A stretch of DNA of 64,000 nucleotides from Haemophilus_A paraphrohaemolyticus_A (GTDB taxonomy: Bacteria; Pseudomonadota; Gammaproteobacteria; Enterobacterales; Pasteurellaceae), in assembly GCF_003253115.1 (NCBI RefSeq), contig NZ_QEQF01000005.1, positions 62,001 to 126,000 of the forward strand, written 5' to 3'. This document shows positions 6,818 through 15,357 of this stretch, one piece after another (positions within the stretch are counted from its first letter, which is position 1; each line of letters starts with the position of its first letter). A program made the position numbers and the translations under genes. Below the pieces are notes generated by a model. The model was not told where the DNA came from and ran no database searches. It worked only from the letters and a program-made list of their open reading frames with translations.

Positions 6818-9556
6818 ATGCGTTTTGCTCTCACAACTTTAGCGTTGTTAATCGCTTCAAATTTTGCGGTAGCGGAAAAATCTGCTCCCGTTCAAGGTCA
6901 ATTAGATAATGGTTTGAAATACACCATTCTTCCTCTGCACGATGAAAAAGGGCATATCGAAATCAGAATGCGGGTGAATGCAGGATCAGTCGATGAAAAT
7001 AACGATCAGGCGGGTGTGGCACATATGGTTGAGCGCCTTGTTTTCCGTGGTACAAACGCTCACCCGAATGGCTTAATTCCCTATTTACACGAACAAAAAT
7101 GGGTGCGTGGTAAAAACTATAATGCGATAACTACTTCCGATAGCACCACTTATATGATGACTCCACCGAACACGGCGGGGTTGTCGAAAAGTTTTGATGC
7201 TTTGTCTCAAATGCTGTTTGGGGCAAAATTAACCCAAACAGATTTAGATGATGAACGCAAAATTATCTTAGAAGAGTGGCGTCAAGGTTTAAGCGTTGGG
7301 GCAACGATGAACGAACAACGTACCGCCTCCGTACGTGCGAATTCGCGTTATGCCCGCCATCGCGTGATTGGCACAGAGCAGAGCATCAACTCAATGCCTG
7401 CCACCCAGTTACAGCAGTTCTACCAAACGTGGTACACACCGAACAATATGAATTTGTTGGTGGTAGGCGATGTGGATCCTAGCAAAGCAAAGGAAGAAAT
7501 CGACCTCTATTTTGGCAAAGTAGAGAAGAAAAACACGCCTGTGAGGGATTATTTAAACCCAACCTTAGCGGATCGTTTACAGATCAACAAACTGCAAGAC
7601 CCTCGTAGTAGCGTAAGCCAAGTAGCTTATATTTTGCGTTTTGACGATGGTGCAAGCCGTGCTCAAACGGATGATGGACGTTATCAACGCTTGTTAGATC
7701 GTTTGGCACTTGCTAGCATTGTGCAACGTTTACGCAACCAATCGGAAATATTACCGAAAGGCGTTTCAGCGGTAGTACCAAGAAAATCTGACATCGGTAC
7801 GCAAACTACGGCTCTTGGTTTATTTGCAACCGTTGAACCGACTGGGCATCCGCAAGGGTTGAAACAGATTTTCGAAGAAATCGAACGCCTAAAACGCTTC
7901 CCTATTACAGAAGAGGAATTAGCAAAACAGAAAGCACCGATTCAAGCTCAAATTGAGAATGCCAAAAAACACGATGGTGACCGTGAGTTTTCCCGCTGGG
8001 TGCAAGCGATGATAGACACTACATTGCTCGATAAACCTTTCCTGACTCAGCCTGAAATTGCTAATTTATCTGAACCGATACTGAAAAAAATCACAGCAGC
8101 GGAAGTAAACGCTCGTATTCAGCAATGGCTTGAGGCGAAAGATCGCATTGTGCAATATCAGCCACCGCGTGATACCAAGCTAGAAATCAGCGAAACTCAA
8201 GTGGTTCAGTTGCAAGCAGAGGCACAAAAAGCGGAAATTTCTGCACCACAACAAGAGAAAGAGATTGTGCCGATGTCGCTTGAACACGTGCAAGCCAAAG
8301 GCTCAATCACTTCGGTAGAGAAATTTGACGCTCAAAACGTGCAGCAGTGGACGCTCTCAAACGGTGATAAAGTGGTTTGGTTAAAATCTCCGCTTGCGAA
8401 AGATAAAACTTACTTCCAAGCTCAAAGTTCAGCAGGCTTTAAAGCGAAGGGGCTGGGCGAATGGCAGAGCCAAGTAGCATTGCAATTAATTGCACAAAAT
8501 GCACCGCTTGATTGGGAACCTGAACAGTTGAAACATTGGAAAGAACTGAACAAAGTCAGTATTTCTCTCAAGCAGACGGCGACTAAATTGATCTTTGATG
8601 GTTCGGTCGAAAATGCGAAATTGGCGGATTTCTTGCGCCTGTTCTACGCTTATCAAGCGGAAACCAAAGTGAAAGACGGTTTGGATGAAACCAAAGAAAC
8701 GCTTGGAAAAATGATAGCAACACAAAATGGTAAAAACAGCGAAAATGAACGCTTAAAAGCAATTTCAATATTGCGTTACAACCAAGAGAAAGTGGATGAT
8801 ATTCTGCCAAACAAAGATTCGCTGGAACAATTAACCGACAAATCTCTTAATGAAGAGTGGGCAAAAATGCTTCAAGCTCCAACCACTTATTATTTCATGA
8901 ATGATATGAATGAAGACGAAATGAAAGGCTTAGTAACGCAATTTTTAAGCGATTTCCCACGCAGCAAGCGGTTCGATTCTGTCCAAGTTTTACCAACGGA
9001 AGGCAAGGCAATTGCCAGCTTTGCGATGAATCCTGAGCCGAAATCAGACGTAAAAATGTGGGCGTTTAGCTCGCATCAATGGCAAGGAAAAGACGCAGTT
9101 TTAGTCTCAATCTTACGCAATATTGCGACAAATAAGCTCAAAATGGCGTTAAGAGATAAGGAGTTGGGTATTTACAGCTTGCACTTTGAAAGCTCGCTCA
9201 ATCCTGAAACTGATCGTATCGAAAGTGAGCTCTCTTTTGTCGCGAATCCTGATAATGCGGATAAGCTCATTGGGCAAGCCCGTGCGGTGTTTTATGCTTT
9301 GCCAGAGCAGATCACTGAAGAAGATGTAAAAATTGCGAAGGCACAGTTTGTCACGGCAGAAAAAGACCACTTGCAAGAACCAAGAACGTGGTTGGCACGT
9401 TTAATTTTAAGCGAAAACCACACAGGCAATCCGCAATATCTCACAGAGATGCAAAGCCTTGCTGATGGCATCACACTTGATAATGTGAAAGCGATGGCAA
9501 AAGAGATATATAACACCAATAATGAGAAGGTGTTTATTACAACGCCGAAGAGATAA
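6818..9556 (+). CDS. pqqL: PqqL-like M16 zinc peptidase, zinc motif altered
   Basis: A 912 aa M16 (insulinase/pitrilysin-like) protein with a signal peptide (MRFALTTLALLIASNFAVA), hence periplasmic. The N-terminal M16 domain holds the expected inverted zinc site, but here it reads HMVER (residues 69-73) rather than HxxEH: the second histidine ligand is arginine (codon CGC at 7034-7036). The downstream acidic helix (ERKIILEEWRQG) is kept. Two further M16 domains follow, giving the family's usual length. E. coli PqqL and Pectobacterium FusC cleave iron-bearing proteins taken up by a TonB receptor. The neighbouring receptor is only a scrap, and yddA follows. Proteolysis is therefore doubtful, while the open reading frame is intact. 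Confidence 0.85.
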   Translation: MRFALTTLALLIASNFAVAEKSAPVQGQLDNGLKYTILPLHDEKGHIEIRMRVNAGSVDENNDQAGVAHMVERLVFRGTNAHPNGLIPYLHEQKWVRGKNYNAITTSDSTTYMMTPPNTAGLSKSFDALSQMLFGAKLTQTDLDDERKIILEEWRQGLSVGATMNEQRTASVRANSRYARHRVIGTEQSINSMPATQLQQFYQTWYTPNNMNLLVVGDVDPSKAKEEIDLYFGKVEKKNTPVRDYLNPTLADRLQINKLQDPRSSVSQVAYILRFDDGASRAQTDDGRYQRLLDRLALASIVQRLRNQSEILPKGVSAVVPRKSDIGTQTTALGLFATVEPTGHPQGLKQIFEEIERLKRFPITEEELAKQKAPIQAQIENAKKHDGDREFSRWVQAMIDTTLLDKPFLTQPEIANLSEPILKKITAAEVNARIQQWLEAKDRIVQYQPPRDTKLEISETQVVQLQAEAQKAEISAPQQEKEIVPMSLEHVQAKGSITSVEKFDAQNVQQWTLSNGDKVVWLKSPLAKDKTYFQAQSSAGFKAKGLGEWQSQVALQLIAQNAPLDWEPEQLKHWKELNKVSISLKQTATKLIFDGSVENAKLADFLRLFYAYQAETKVKDGLDETKETLGKMIATQNGKNSENERLKAISILRYNQEKVDDILPNKDSLEQLTDKSLNEEWAKMLQAPTTYYFMNDMNEDEMKGLVTQFLSDFPRSKRFDSVQVLPTEGKAIASFAMNPEPKSDVKMWAFSSHQWQGKDAVLVSILRNIATNKLKMALRDKELGIYSLHFESSLNPETDRIESELSFVANPDNADKLIGQARAVFYALPEQITEEDVKIAKAQFVTAEKDHLQEPRTWLARLILSENHTGNPQYLTEMQSLADGITLDNVKAMAKEIYNTNNEKVFITTPKR

Positions 9557-9600
9557 CTCAGATTAGTGTAGAAAAAACTAATTTCTTCGTTAATTACTAC

Positions 9601-9756
9601 TGCCAAATCTCCCCCACCCCTCTTTGCTAAAGAGAGGGAATTTCCTTTCTGTAAACACGCACATTGGATATTTTGCTCTCAATGTGAAGTTAGATAATTA
9701 CAATTTGATTTTTAAAGCCCCCCTCTTTAGCAAAGAGGGATAGGGAAGATTTGACA
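9601..9756. repeat. Intergenic MITE-like repeat, copy 1
   Basis: The left end TGCCAAATCTCCCCCACCCC and the right end, read in reverse (TGTCAAATCTTCCCTATCCC), are imperfect terminal inverted repeats. Inside each is CTCTTTGCTAAAGAG / CTCTTTAGCAAAGAG, itself palindromic. A second copy with the same left end lies at 52109-52220. Both are preceded by the word ACTAATTTCTTCGTT. The element holds no ORF. Confidence 0.65.
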
Positions 9757-9802
9757 GAATAAAAAACGGAGGAATTCGGAATACAAACCCTAAAATTTTA
9801 AT

Positions 9803-11473
9803 ATGAAACAATTCCTCAAAAACTTTTATTCCCTTAGCAAACCCTATTGGGGCAGAAAATCGAACTGGTTGGCGTGGTTGATTGTAGGTGTCGTGATCGG
9901 CATCGGCTCAGTGATTACTTACCTCAACGTACAAATTTCCGACTGGTCGAAAGGCTTTTATGATGCCCTTTCTAACTTTGAAATCGAGAAATCCTACACG
10001 CTTTTGAACGAGTATTTTATTTACATCTCAATTTTTATCGTGATTAACGTTTACCGCACTTGGTTGCGGAAGTTGTTGATTATTCGCTGGCGTGAATTTA
10101 TGACCAAGCAGTTCTTGGAAAAATGGTTTTCTAAACAGATCTATTACCGCTTGGCACATCGCAAGAAAATGGACAACCCCGACCAACGTATTGCGGAAGA
10201 CATTAGCATTTTTATTGAGTACACCATTGAACTGACACTTTCGTTGATTTTCAATATTATCCAGCTTTGGGCGTTCTTTATGGTGTTGTGGAATTTAGCA
10301 AAATCGCCTGAATTTACCCTATTTGGCAAGAGTTTTGTTGTAGAAGGTTACTTAGTTTGGGTAGCAATGATTTATGCCGTATTAGGCACGATTATTACCC
10401 ATTTAATCGGGCGAAAATTACACAATTTGAATTACCATCAACAACAATTCGAGGCGAACTTCCGTGCTAGCCTTGTACGTAAGCAGGAAAATGCCGAGCA
10501 GATTGCGTTGTATAAAGGGGAAGCGGTCGAAAAAGCCTCTCTTTTTGCTGAATTTAAAGCAATTGTAACCAACTGGCGTGCTTTGATGGATAAAGAAAAA
10601 CAGCTAGGTTTCTTTACCGTAGGCTACGACCGCTTTTCACTTTTGTTGCCCGTGATTTTTTCAATCCCGCTTTTAGCCACTAAGGCGATTACCTTTGGGG
10701 GCATTATGCAAATTCGCACCGCATTTAGCGTGGTGATTGACGCTTTTAGCTGGTTTATTTTTGCCTATTCTAGCTTGCCAAAATGGTCGGCTTCGATTAG
10801 CCGTTTGAGCCAATTGCAACGTGAAATGAATGAGCTTGAACAGCTGATCAAATCAGAAGTAGAAAGCTCAGATAAATTGCTGGATATGCAAGAACTTGCA
10901 ATTTATACCCCAGAAAATAACCGCTTGTTTAGCCATTTATCGCTTGCTATTGATGGACAAAAATGGGTTCGCTTGAAAGGAAAAAGCGGTTTGGGTAAAT
11001 CGACTTTCCTACGTTTACTCAGTGGTATTTGGGACTATTTTGATGGCGGATATAAAGTGCCACAAGGTAAGAGTTTACTTGTGCCACAACGTAGTTACTT
11101 AAATGAAGGCACGCTTGCAGATGTATTGAGTTATCCAGAGCATCAAATTTATTCTGATGACGAGATGAATCAGGTGTTAGCAGATGTAGGATTGAAGCAG
11201 TGGCAAAATCGTTTGCAAGAGCAGCAGGCTTGGCATCACGTTTTCTCAGGCGGCGAGCAACAACGTATTGCTTTTGCTCGTATTTTACTCAATAAGCCTG
11301 AAGTGATTTATCTAGACGAAGCGACTTCTAGCCTTGACAGCGAATCGGCTCAAGCGATGTTTGGCTTGATTAAGCAACATTTACCGCAATCGTCAGTGGT
11401 TTATATTAGTCACCAAGCCGAATTAGAAAAATTTGCAGATCAAGAGATAGATTTAACCGCTTACAAAGAGTAA
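9803..11473 (+). CDS. yddA: YddA-type fused permease/ATPase ABC transporter (SbmA/BacA superfamily)
   Basis: A half transporter of 556 aa with membrane domain and ATPase in one chain. Residues 1-330 form the SbmA/BacA-like membrane domain with several hydrophobic segments. The ATPase follows: Walker A KGKSGLGKST, signature SGGEQQRIAFARI and Walker B PEVIYLDEATSSLD, so it should be active as a homodimer in the inner membrane. The family is annotated for peptide or vitamin B12-like cargo, and the substrate here is unknown. It follows pqqL on the same strand after a 246 bp gap containing the MITE-like repeat. In E. coli yddA is linked to pqqL. Confidence 0.85.
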   Translation: MKQFLKNFYSLSKPYWGRKSNWLAWLIVGVVIGIGSVITYLNVQISDWSKGFYDALSNFEIEKSYTLLNEYFIYISIFIVINVYRTWLRKLLIIRWREFMTKQFLEKWFSKQIYYRLAHRKKMDNPDQRIAEDISIFIEYTIELTLSLIFNIIQLWAFFMVLWNLAKSPEFTLFGKSFVVEGYLVWVAMIYAVLGTIITHLIGRKLHNLNYHQQQFEANFRASLVRKQENAEQIALYKGEAVEKASLFAEFKAIVTNWRALMDKEKQLGFFTVGYDRFSLLLPVIFSIPLLATKAITFGGIMQIRTAFSVVIDAFSWFIFAYSSLPKWSASISRLSQLQREMNELEQLIKSEVESSDKLLDMQELAIYTPENNRLFSHLSLAIDGQKWVRLKGKSGLGKSTFLRLLSGIWDYFDGGYKVPQGKSLLVPQRSYLNEGTLADVLSYPEHQIYSDDEMNQVLADVGLKQWQNRLQEQQAWHHVFSGGEQQRIAFARILLNKPEVIYLDEATSSLDSESAQAMFGLIKQHLPQSSVVYISHQAELEKFADQEIDLTAYKE

Positions 11474-11513
11474 GATGCTGTTACTTACAACAAGGAAAAA
11501 CAGAGAGGTAACG

Positions 11514-11777
11514 ATGTTTGTTGAAATTTATGGGCGTTTAACTTGTCCATATTGCATTCGTGCAAAAGCATTAGCAGAAAAAATGAAATCAGAATTAGCC
11601 GATTTCGATTTTAAATTTGTGAATATGCCTGAAGAAGGGATTACCAAAGAAGATTTAGTGCCACGTGTTGGCAAGCCAGTTGAAACTGTGCCACAAATTT
11701 TCTTAGATAACATTCATGTTGGCGGTTGCACCGATTTCCAAGCGTTAGTGAAAGAGAAGTTTGGGATTGAGGTGTAA
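11514..11777 (+). CDS. grxA: Glutaredoxin 1
   Basis: A dithiol glutaredoxin of 87 aa that reduces protein disulfides with glutathione in the cytoplasm. The chain begins MFVEIYGRLTCPYCIRAK with the CPYC active site, followed by the TVPQIF cis-proline loop and GGCTDF glutathione-binding motif. The ATG at 11514 is chosen over a start 39 nt earlier because it matches the GrxA N-terminus and has a GAGAGGTAA ribosome site. It may be cotranscribed with yddA. A terminator follows 12 bp after the stop. Confidence 0.95.
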   Translation: MFVEIYGRLTCPYCIRAKALAEKMKSELADFDFKFVNMPEEGITKEDLVPRVGKPVETVPQIFLDNIHVGGCTDFQALVKEKFGIEV

Positions 11778-11789
11778 TTAAACCAAAAG

Positions 11790-11818
11790 AAAAAGTCTAG
11801 CGTTTGCTAGACTTTTTT
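11790..11818 (+). terminator. Terminator of grxA
   Basis: AAAAGTCTAGC and GCTAGACTTTT form an 11 bp stem with a 3-4 nt loop and end in six Ts. Confidence 0.85.
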
Positions 11819-11852
11819 GTTATGCATCAACTTTTAGTATTATCAAAATCCA

Positions 11853-11868
11853 TCGCAATCGTTTGCGT
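11853..11868 (+). promoter_or_regulatory. PurR operator upstream of purC
   Basis: TCGCAATCGTTTGCGT matches the PurR palindrome ACGCAAACGTTTGCGT at 14 of 16 positions. A TATAAT at 11876-11881 is placed so that the operator would cover the -35 region. Purine repression of purC by PurR is established in enterics and Haemophilus. Confidence 0.8.
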
Positions 11869-11921
11869 AAAGCGGTATAATTTGCTCAATTTTTTACATT
11901 CACTTCAAATAGGACCTCAAA

Positions 11922-12779
11922 ATGCAAATCAGCTTAAAAAAAATCTACTCTGGCAAAGTGCGTGATTTATACGAGATTGACGACAAACGTATGCTTATGG
12001 TGGCAACGGATCGTCTGTCTGCCTTTGATGTTATCTTAGATGAGCCGATTCCGCACAAAGGCGAAATCTTGACCCAAATTTCGAATTTCTGGTTTAATAA
12101 ATTAGCCGATATTATGCCAAATCACTTCACGGGCGATTCTGTATTTGATGTGTTACCAAAAGAAGAAGCGGAAGCAATCCAACATCGTGCGGTAGTGTGT
12201 AAGCGCTTAACTCCTGTGAAAATTGAGTCTATCGTGCGTGGTTATTTAACCGGTTCTGGCTTAAAAGATTATAAAAAAACGGGGACGATTTGCGGTTTAG
12301 CCTTGCCTGAAGGCTTGGTGGAAGCAAGCAAATTACCAGAACCGATTTTCACACCATCAAGCAAAGCGGAAGTGGGCGATCACGACATCAATATCAGCTA
12401 TGAAGAATGCGAACATCAAATCGGAAAAGCATTAGCTAAACAAGTGAAAGAGGCAGCACTTGCACTTTACACTAAAGCGGCTGAATATGCGTTAACAAAA
12501 GGCATTATTATCTGCGACACAAAATTTGAATTTGGATTAGATGAGAATGGCGTACTCACTTTGATGGACGAAGTGCTCACGCCAGATTCAAGTCGTTTCT
12601 GGGCAGTAAAAAACTACAAAGAGGGCACAAACCCGCCATCTTTCGATAAGCAATTTGTGCGTGACTGGCTAGAAAACAGCGGTTGGAACAAACAAGCTCC
12701 TGCACCGAAAATTCCACAAGAAGTGATTGAAAAAACCGTGGCAAAATATCAAGAAGCGTTGGATTTATTGACTAAATAA
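11922..12779 (+). CDS. purC: Phosphoribosylaminoimidazole-succinocarboxamide synthase
   Basis: Joins CAIR and aspartate with ATP to make SAICAR in de novo purine synthesis. The 285 aa chain has the SAICAR synthetase signatures: YSGKVRDLYEI at the N-terminus, ATDRLSAFDV, the RGYLTGSG loop and DTKFEFG with DEVLTPDSSRFW near the C-terminus. It is the longer form of the enzyme rather than the 237 aa E. coli type. It appears monocistronic, is preceded by a PurR box and is followed by a two-way terminator shared with the SIMPL gene. Confidence 0.97.
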   Translation: MQISLKKIYSGKVRDLYEIDDKRMLMVATDRLSAFDVILDEPIPHKGEILTQISNFWFNKLADIMPNHFTGDSVFDVLPKEEAEAIQHRAVVCKRLTPVKIESIVRGYLTGSGLKDYKKTGTICGLALPEGLVEASKLPEPIFTPSSKAEVGDHDINISYEECEHQIGKALAKQVKEAALALYTKAAEYALTKGIIICDTKFEFGLDENGVLTLMDEVLTPDSSRFWAVKNYKEGTNPPSFDKQFVRDWLENSGWNKQAPAPKIPQEVIEKTVAKYQEALDLLTK

Positions 12780-12784
12780 AACGA

Positions 12785-12815
12785 AGGACGTGAACTTAAA
12801 TTCACGTCCTGATTT
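12785..12815. terminator. Bidirectional terminator between purC and the SIMPL gene
   Basis: AGGACGTGAA and TTCACGTCCT form a near-perfect stem around a 6 nt loop, between the converging stops of the two genes. Confidence 0.75.
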
Positions 12816-12819
12816 TACC

Positions 12820-13527
12820 TTACTTAAATTCCACACGCCCAGAAGCCGTTGCTGAAATAGTCTCTTTGCCTGCTTCCAATGGCATCTCTTCTGTCGCATA
12901 ACTTGCTGATTTTGCCATTGCCATCATTGGGTGAATATCATCGCGGTTACCCACTCCATTTGGCGTATTCAATTGCACATCTACAAGCTGATAGCTTTTG
13001 GCATTCAAGCCTTTTTGTACCACTTCCGCTTTGTGTTGAAATTGTTTAATGACCGCTAATGTCATCTCATCTTCTAACGCTTTCATCGTTTCTGGTGAAA
13101 CGCTAAAGCCGATATTGTTAATCGCCACATTGTTACCTAAGTTTTCCAACACTTTTTCGATAGAAGCAAAATTTTTGCTTTTAAGGTTGATGTAACCTTC
13201 TGCCACCCAGCCATCCACTTTACCTTTATCGTTGTAGTTCACTCGGTTTAAAATACCATCTGCTTGCACCTCAATGTCAGGATATTGTTTTGCAACGTCT
13301 AATACTTTGTTTAAATTCGCTGATACTTCATTTTTAAGGCTATTCAGCGAATTACCTAGCTTACGACTGTAAAGGCTGACTTCCATTAAATCTTTTTGCA
13401 CCGTGCGGCTCACTTCCGTTGTGAATTGGAAAGTCGTTGCTTGCTTGATTTCACTTAATCCTTCTGCTGAAACGCTAAAGCTTGCACCTACAAGCGGTAA
13501 AATAATAAAGAGTTTTTTCAAATTCAT
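12820..13527 (-). CDS. Periplasmic SIMPL-domain (DUF541) protein
   Basis: A 235 aa secreted protein. After MNLKKLFIILPLVGASFSVSA the mature chain is one SIMPL/DUF541 domain, with the usual repeats of beta-strands (TTFQFTTEVSRTVQKDLMEV) and a conserved helix pair. Related proteins (E. coli YggE, Brucella BP26) sit in the periplasm and have been linked to stress tolerance, but the biochemical function is unknown. The start at 13527 is chosen because it opens the signal peptide and has AGGA upstream. An ATG 30 nt earlier would add a charged extension. It is followed on the same strand by no other gene. Confidence 0.85.
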   Translation of the reverse strand: MNLKKLFIILPLVGASFSVSAEGLSEIKQATTFQFTTEVSRTVQKDLMEVSLYSRKLGNSLNSLKNEVSANLNKVLDVAKQYPDIEVQADGILNRVNYNDKGKVDGWVAEGYINLKSKNFASIEKVLENLGNNVAINNIGFSVSPETMKALEDEMTLAVIKQFQHKAEVVQKGLNAKSYQLVDVQLNTPNGVGNRDDIHPMMAMAKSASYATEEMPLEAGKETISATASGRVEFK

Positions 13528-13575
13528 TTTTAAATCCTGCTTATATTTAAAGTCCAAGTTAGAAAATCATCGTTC

Positions 13576-14316
13576 TCAAAAGTTCCCTTCATCCATGCCA
13601 ATTACTACAGCTTTCGTGAAATCTTGCTCATCAATTTCCCATCGCACGTTATAGCCCGCCAAATTCATCCCATAAATCCGATCTGATTTTTTCCCTTGTT
13701 GATAAGCAGGGCGTGGGTCTTGCGCAATTACCTCGTGAATAAACGCAAGCGGTTGATTTATACCAAACTTTGCAAAATTTTTAGCTTTTTTGACCGCTTG
13801 TTCCGCTTCAGGCAGAAATGTAACGCTTAATTTTGCTTGCGGTTTTTCTTGGGCAAAGCCAGAAATGGCTTCAGGTTCGCTGTCGGCGTAGTGAATATAG
13901 GGCTTGATGTCGAAGATAGGCGTGCCATTTACCAAATCAACGCTGCCCAGATGTAACAACACTTCGCCATCTTTGCATTCAACCCGTTCTAATTTTACTT
14001 TAGACAACCCAAGAGGATTAGGGCGATGCGTGGCACGAGACGCAAACACACCCACACGTTCATTACCGCCTAAACGCGGTGGGCGAACAGTCGCGTGCCA
14101 TTCACGTTCGGGGATCTGGTGAAATTGAAAAATCAGCCATAAATGGCTAAATTGCTCAATTCCTCGCACTGCATCGGGCGTGTTGTAAGGCGGAAGTAGG
14201 CGTAAAATGCCCTTACCTTCTTGCACTAAATTAGGCTGGCGAGGCACGGAAAATTTCTCGTCATACGGGCTTTCAACCACCGCTACAGGGCTTAAACTGA
14301 TTGGATTACACATCAT
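13576..14316 (-). CDS. trmO: tRNA (N6-threonylcarbamoyladenosine37-N6)-methyltransferase TrmO
   Basis: A 246 aa TsaA/YaeB-like protein that methylates t6A37 to m6t6A37 in threonine tRNA using S-adenosylmethionine. The N-terminal TrmO beta-barrel is clear: SPYDEKFSVPRQPNL, then IEQFSHLWLIFQFH and the signature ASRATHRPNPLGLS. A C-terminal domain ending IGMDEGNF matches the longer gammaproteobacterial form. It lies 48 bp upstream of the SIMPL gene on the same strand, possibly cotranscribed, and is divergent from menA over about 57 bp. Confidence 0.93.
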   Translation of the reverse strand: MMCNPISLSPVAVVESPYDEKFSVPRQPNLVQEGKGILRLLPPYNTPDAVRGIEQFSHLWLIFQFHQIPEREWHATVRPPRLGGNERVGVFASRATHRPNPLGLSKVKLERVECKDGEVLLHLGSVDLVNGTPIFDIKPYIHYADSEPEAISGFAQEKPQAKLSVTFLPEAEQAVKKAKNFAKFGINQPLAFIHEVIAQDPRPAYQQGKKSDRIYGMNLAGYNVRWEIDEQDFTKAVVIGMDEGNF

Positions 14317-14373
14317 TTCTCTTTTTTGCTAAACTACGTTTTTCTTTTATCTATTCTAAACGAAACCACCAAA

Positions 14374-15282
14374 ATGAACAAAAATTCCACCTTTGCCATC
14401 TGGTTTAGCACGGCTCGTCCGAAAACGTTACCACTTGCGTTAGCTTCTATTATTATCGGCTCAGCGCTTGCCTATTGGGCAGGCAAATTTGATTTAATCA
14501 CCACCCTACTTGCCTTTATCACGACCATTTTATTGCAAGTACTCTCTAATTTTGCAAACGACTACGGCGACCATGTAAAAGGCTCTGATACCGCTGAGCG
14601 AATTGGTCCACTGCGTGCGATTCAGCACGGAGCAATTACGGGCGAACAGCTCAAAATAGCGGTCATTGTGCTGAGTGCACTCTCCTTTATTTCGGGAGCA
14701 GCATTAAGTTTCTATGCGTATGAAGGAATTGAGGATCTGCTGGTATTTCTAGGCTTAGGCGTGATTTCGATTGTTGCCGCAATTACCTACACGGTTGGCA
14801 AGAAAGCTTATGGCTATTTAGGTTTAGGCGATTTATTCGTGCTGATTTTCTTTGGTTTTGTGGCGGTAATTGGTGTGTTCTATTTGCAAGCCCACAGCTT
14901 GCCACTAATAATTTTTATCCCGGCATTTGGCTGCGGTTTGCTCTCGGTTGCCGTGCTTAACATCAATAATCTCCGTGATATTAACCAAGATCGTAAAGCG
15001 GGGAAAAACACCCTTATCGTACGCATTGGCTCGAAAAACGGACGCATTTACCACACGATTCTATTAGCACTAGCGGTCGTTTCTTACCTGATTTTTGCGA
15101 TTCTCAATTTCGAGCATTGGTATAACTACCTATTCTTGCTTGCCGTACCACTTTTAGTCAAACATGGCTTATTTGTTTATCGCCATCAAGATCCGATTGA
15201 GCTTCGCCCAATTTTAGGGCAGATGGCAGGCTTAGCGTTAATCACCAATTTGCTATTTAGTTTGGGGATTTTCTTAGGATAG
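14374..15282 (+). CDS. menA: 1,4-dihydroxy-2-naphthoate octaprenyltransferase
   Basis: An inner-membrane UbiA-family prenyltransferase that attaches the polyprenyl tail in menaquinone synthesis. The 302 aa chain has about eight hydrophobic segments and the first aspartate-rich motif NFANDYGDHVKGSDTAER, followed by a second at NNLRDINQDRKAGK. The ATG at 14374 gives MNKNSTFAIWFSTARPKTLP, the expected N-terminus. An in-frame start 48 nt upstream would overlap the divergent promoter. A menaquinone pathway fits the facultatively anaerobic life of Pasteurellaceae. Confidence 0.95.
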   Translation: MNKNSTFAIWFSTARPKTLPLALASIIIGSALAYWAGKFDLITTLLAFITTILLQVLSNFANDYGDHVKGSDTAERIGPLRAIQHGAITGEQLKIAVIVLSALSFISGAALSFYAYEGIEDLLVFLGLGVISIVAAITYTVGKKAYGYLGLGDLFVLIFFGFVAVIGVFYLQAHSLPLIIFIPAFGCGLLSVAVLNINNLRDINQDRKAGKNTLIVRIGSKNGRIYHTILLALAVVSYLIFAILNFEHWYNYLFLLAVPLLVKHGLFVYRHQDPIELRPILGQMAGLALITNLLFSLGIFLG

Positions 15283-15319
15283 AAATTCGCCATACAATAA
15301 GCAAGATTCCTCTGAATAT

Positions 15320-15357
15320 AGGCTAAAACCTCAATATATAAGGTTCTAGCCTTTTTC
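15320..15357. terminator. Terminator between convergent menA and esterase genes
   Basis: AGGCTAAAACCT and AGGTTCTAGCCT form an imperfect 11-12 bp stem followed by five Ts, just before the esterase stop. Confidence 0.7.
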
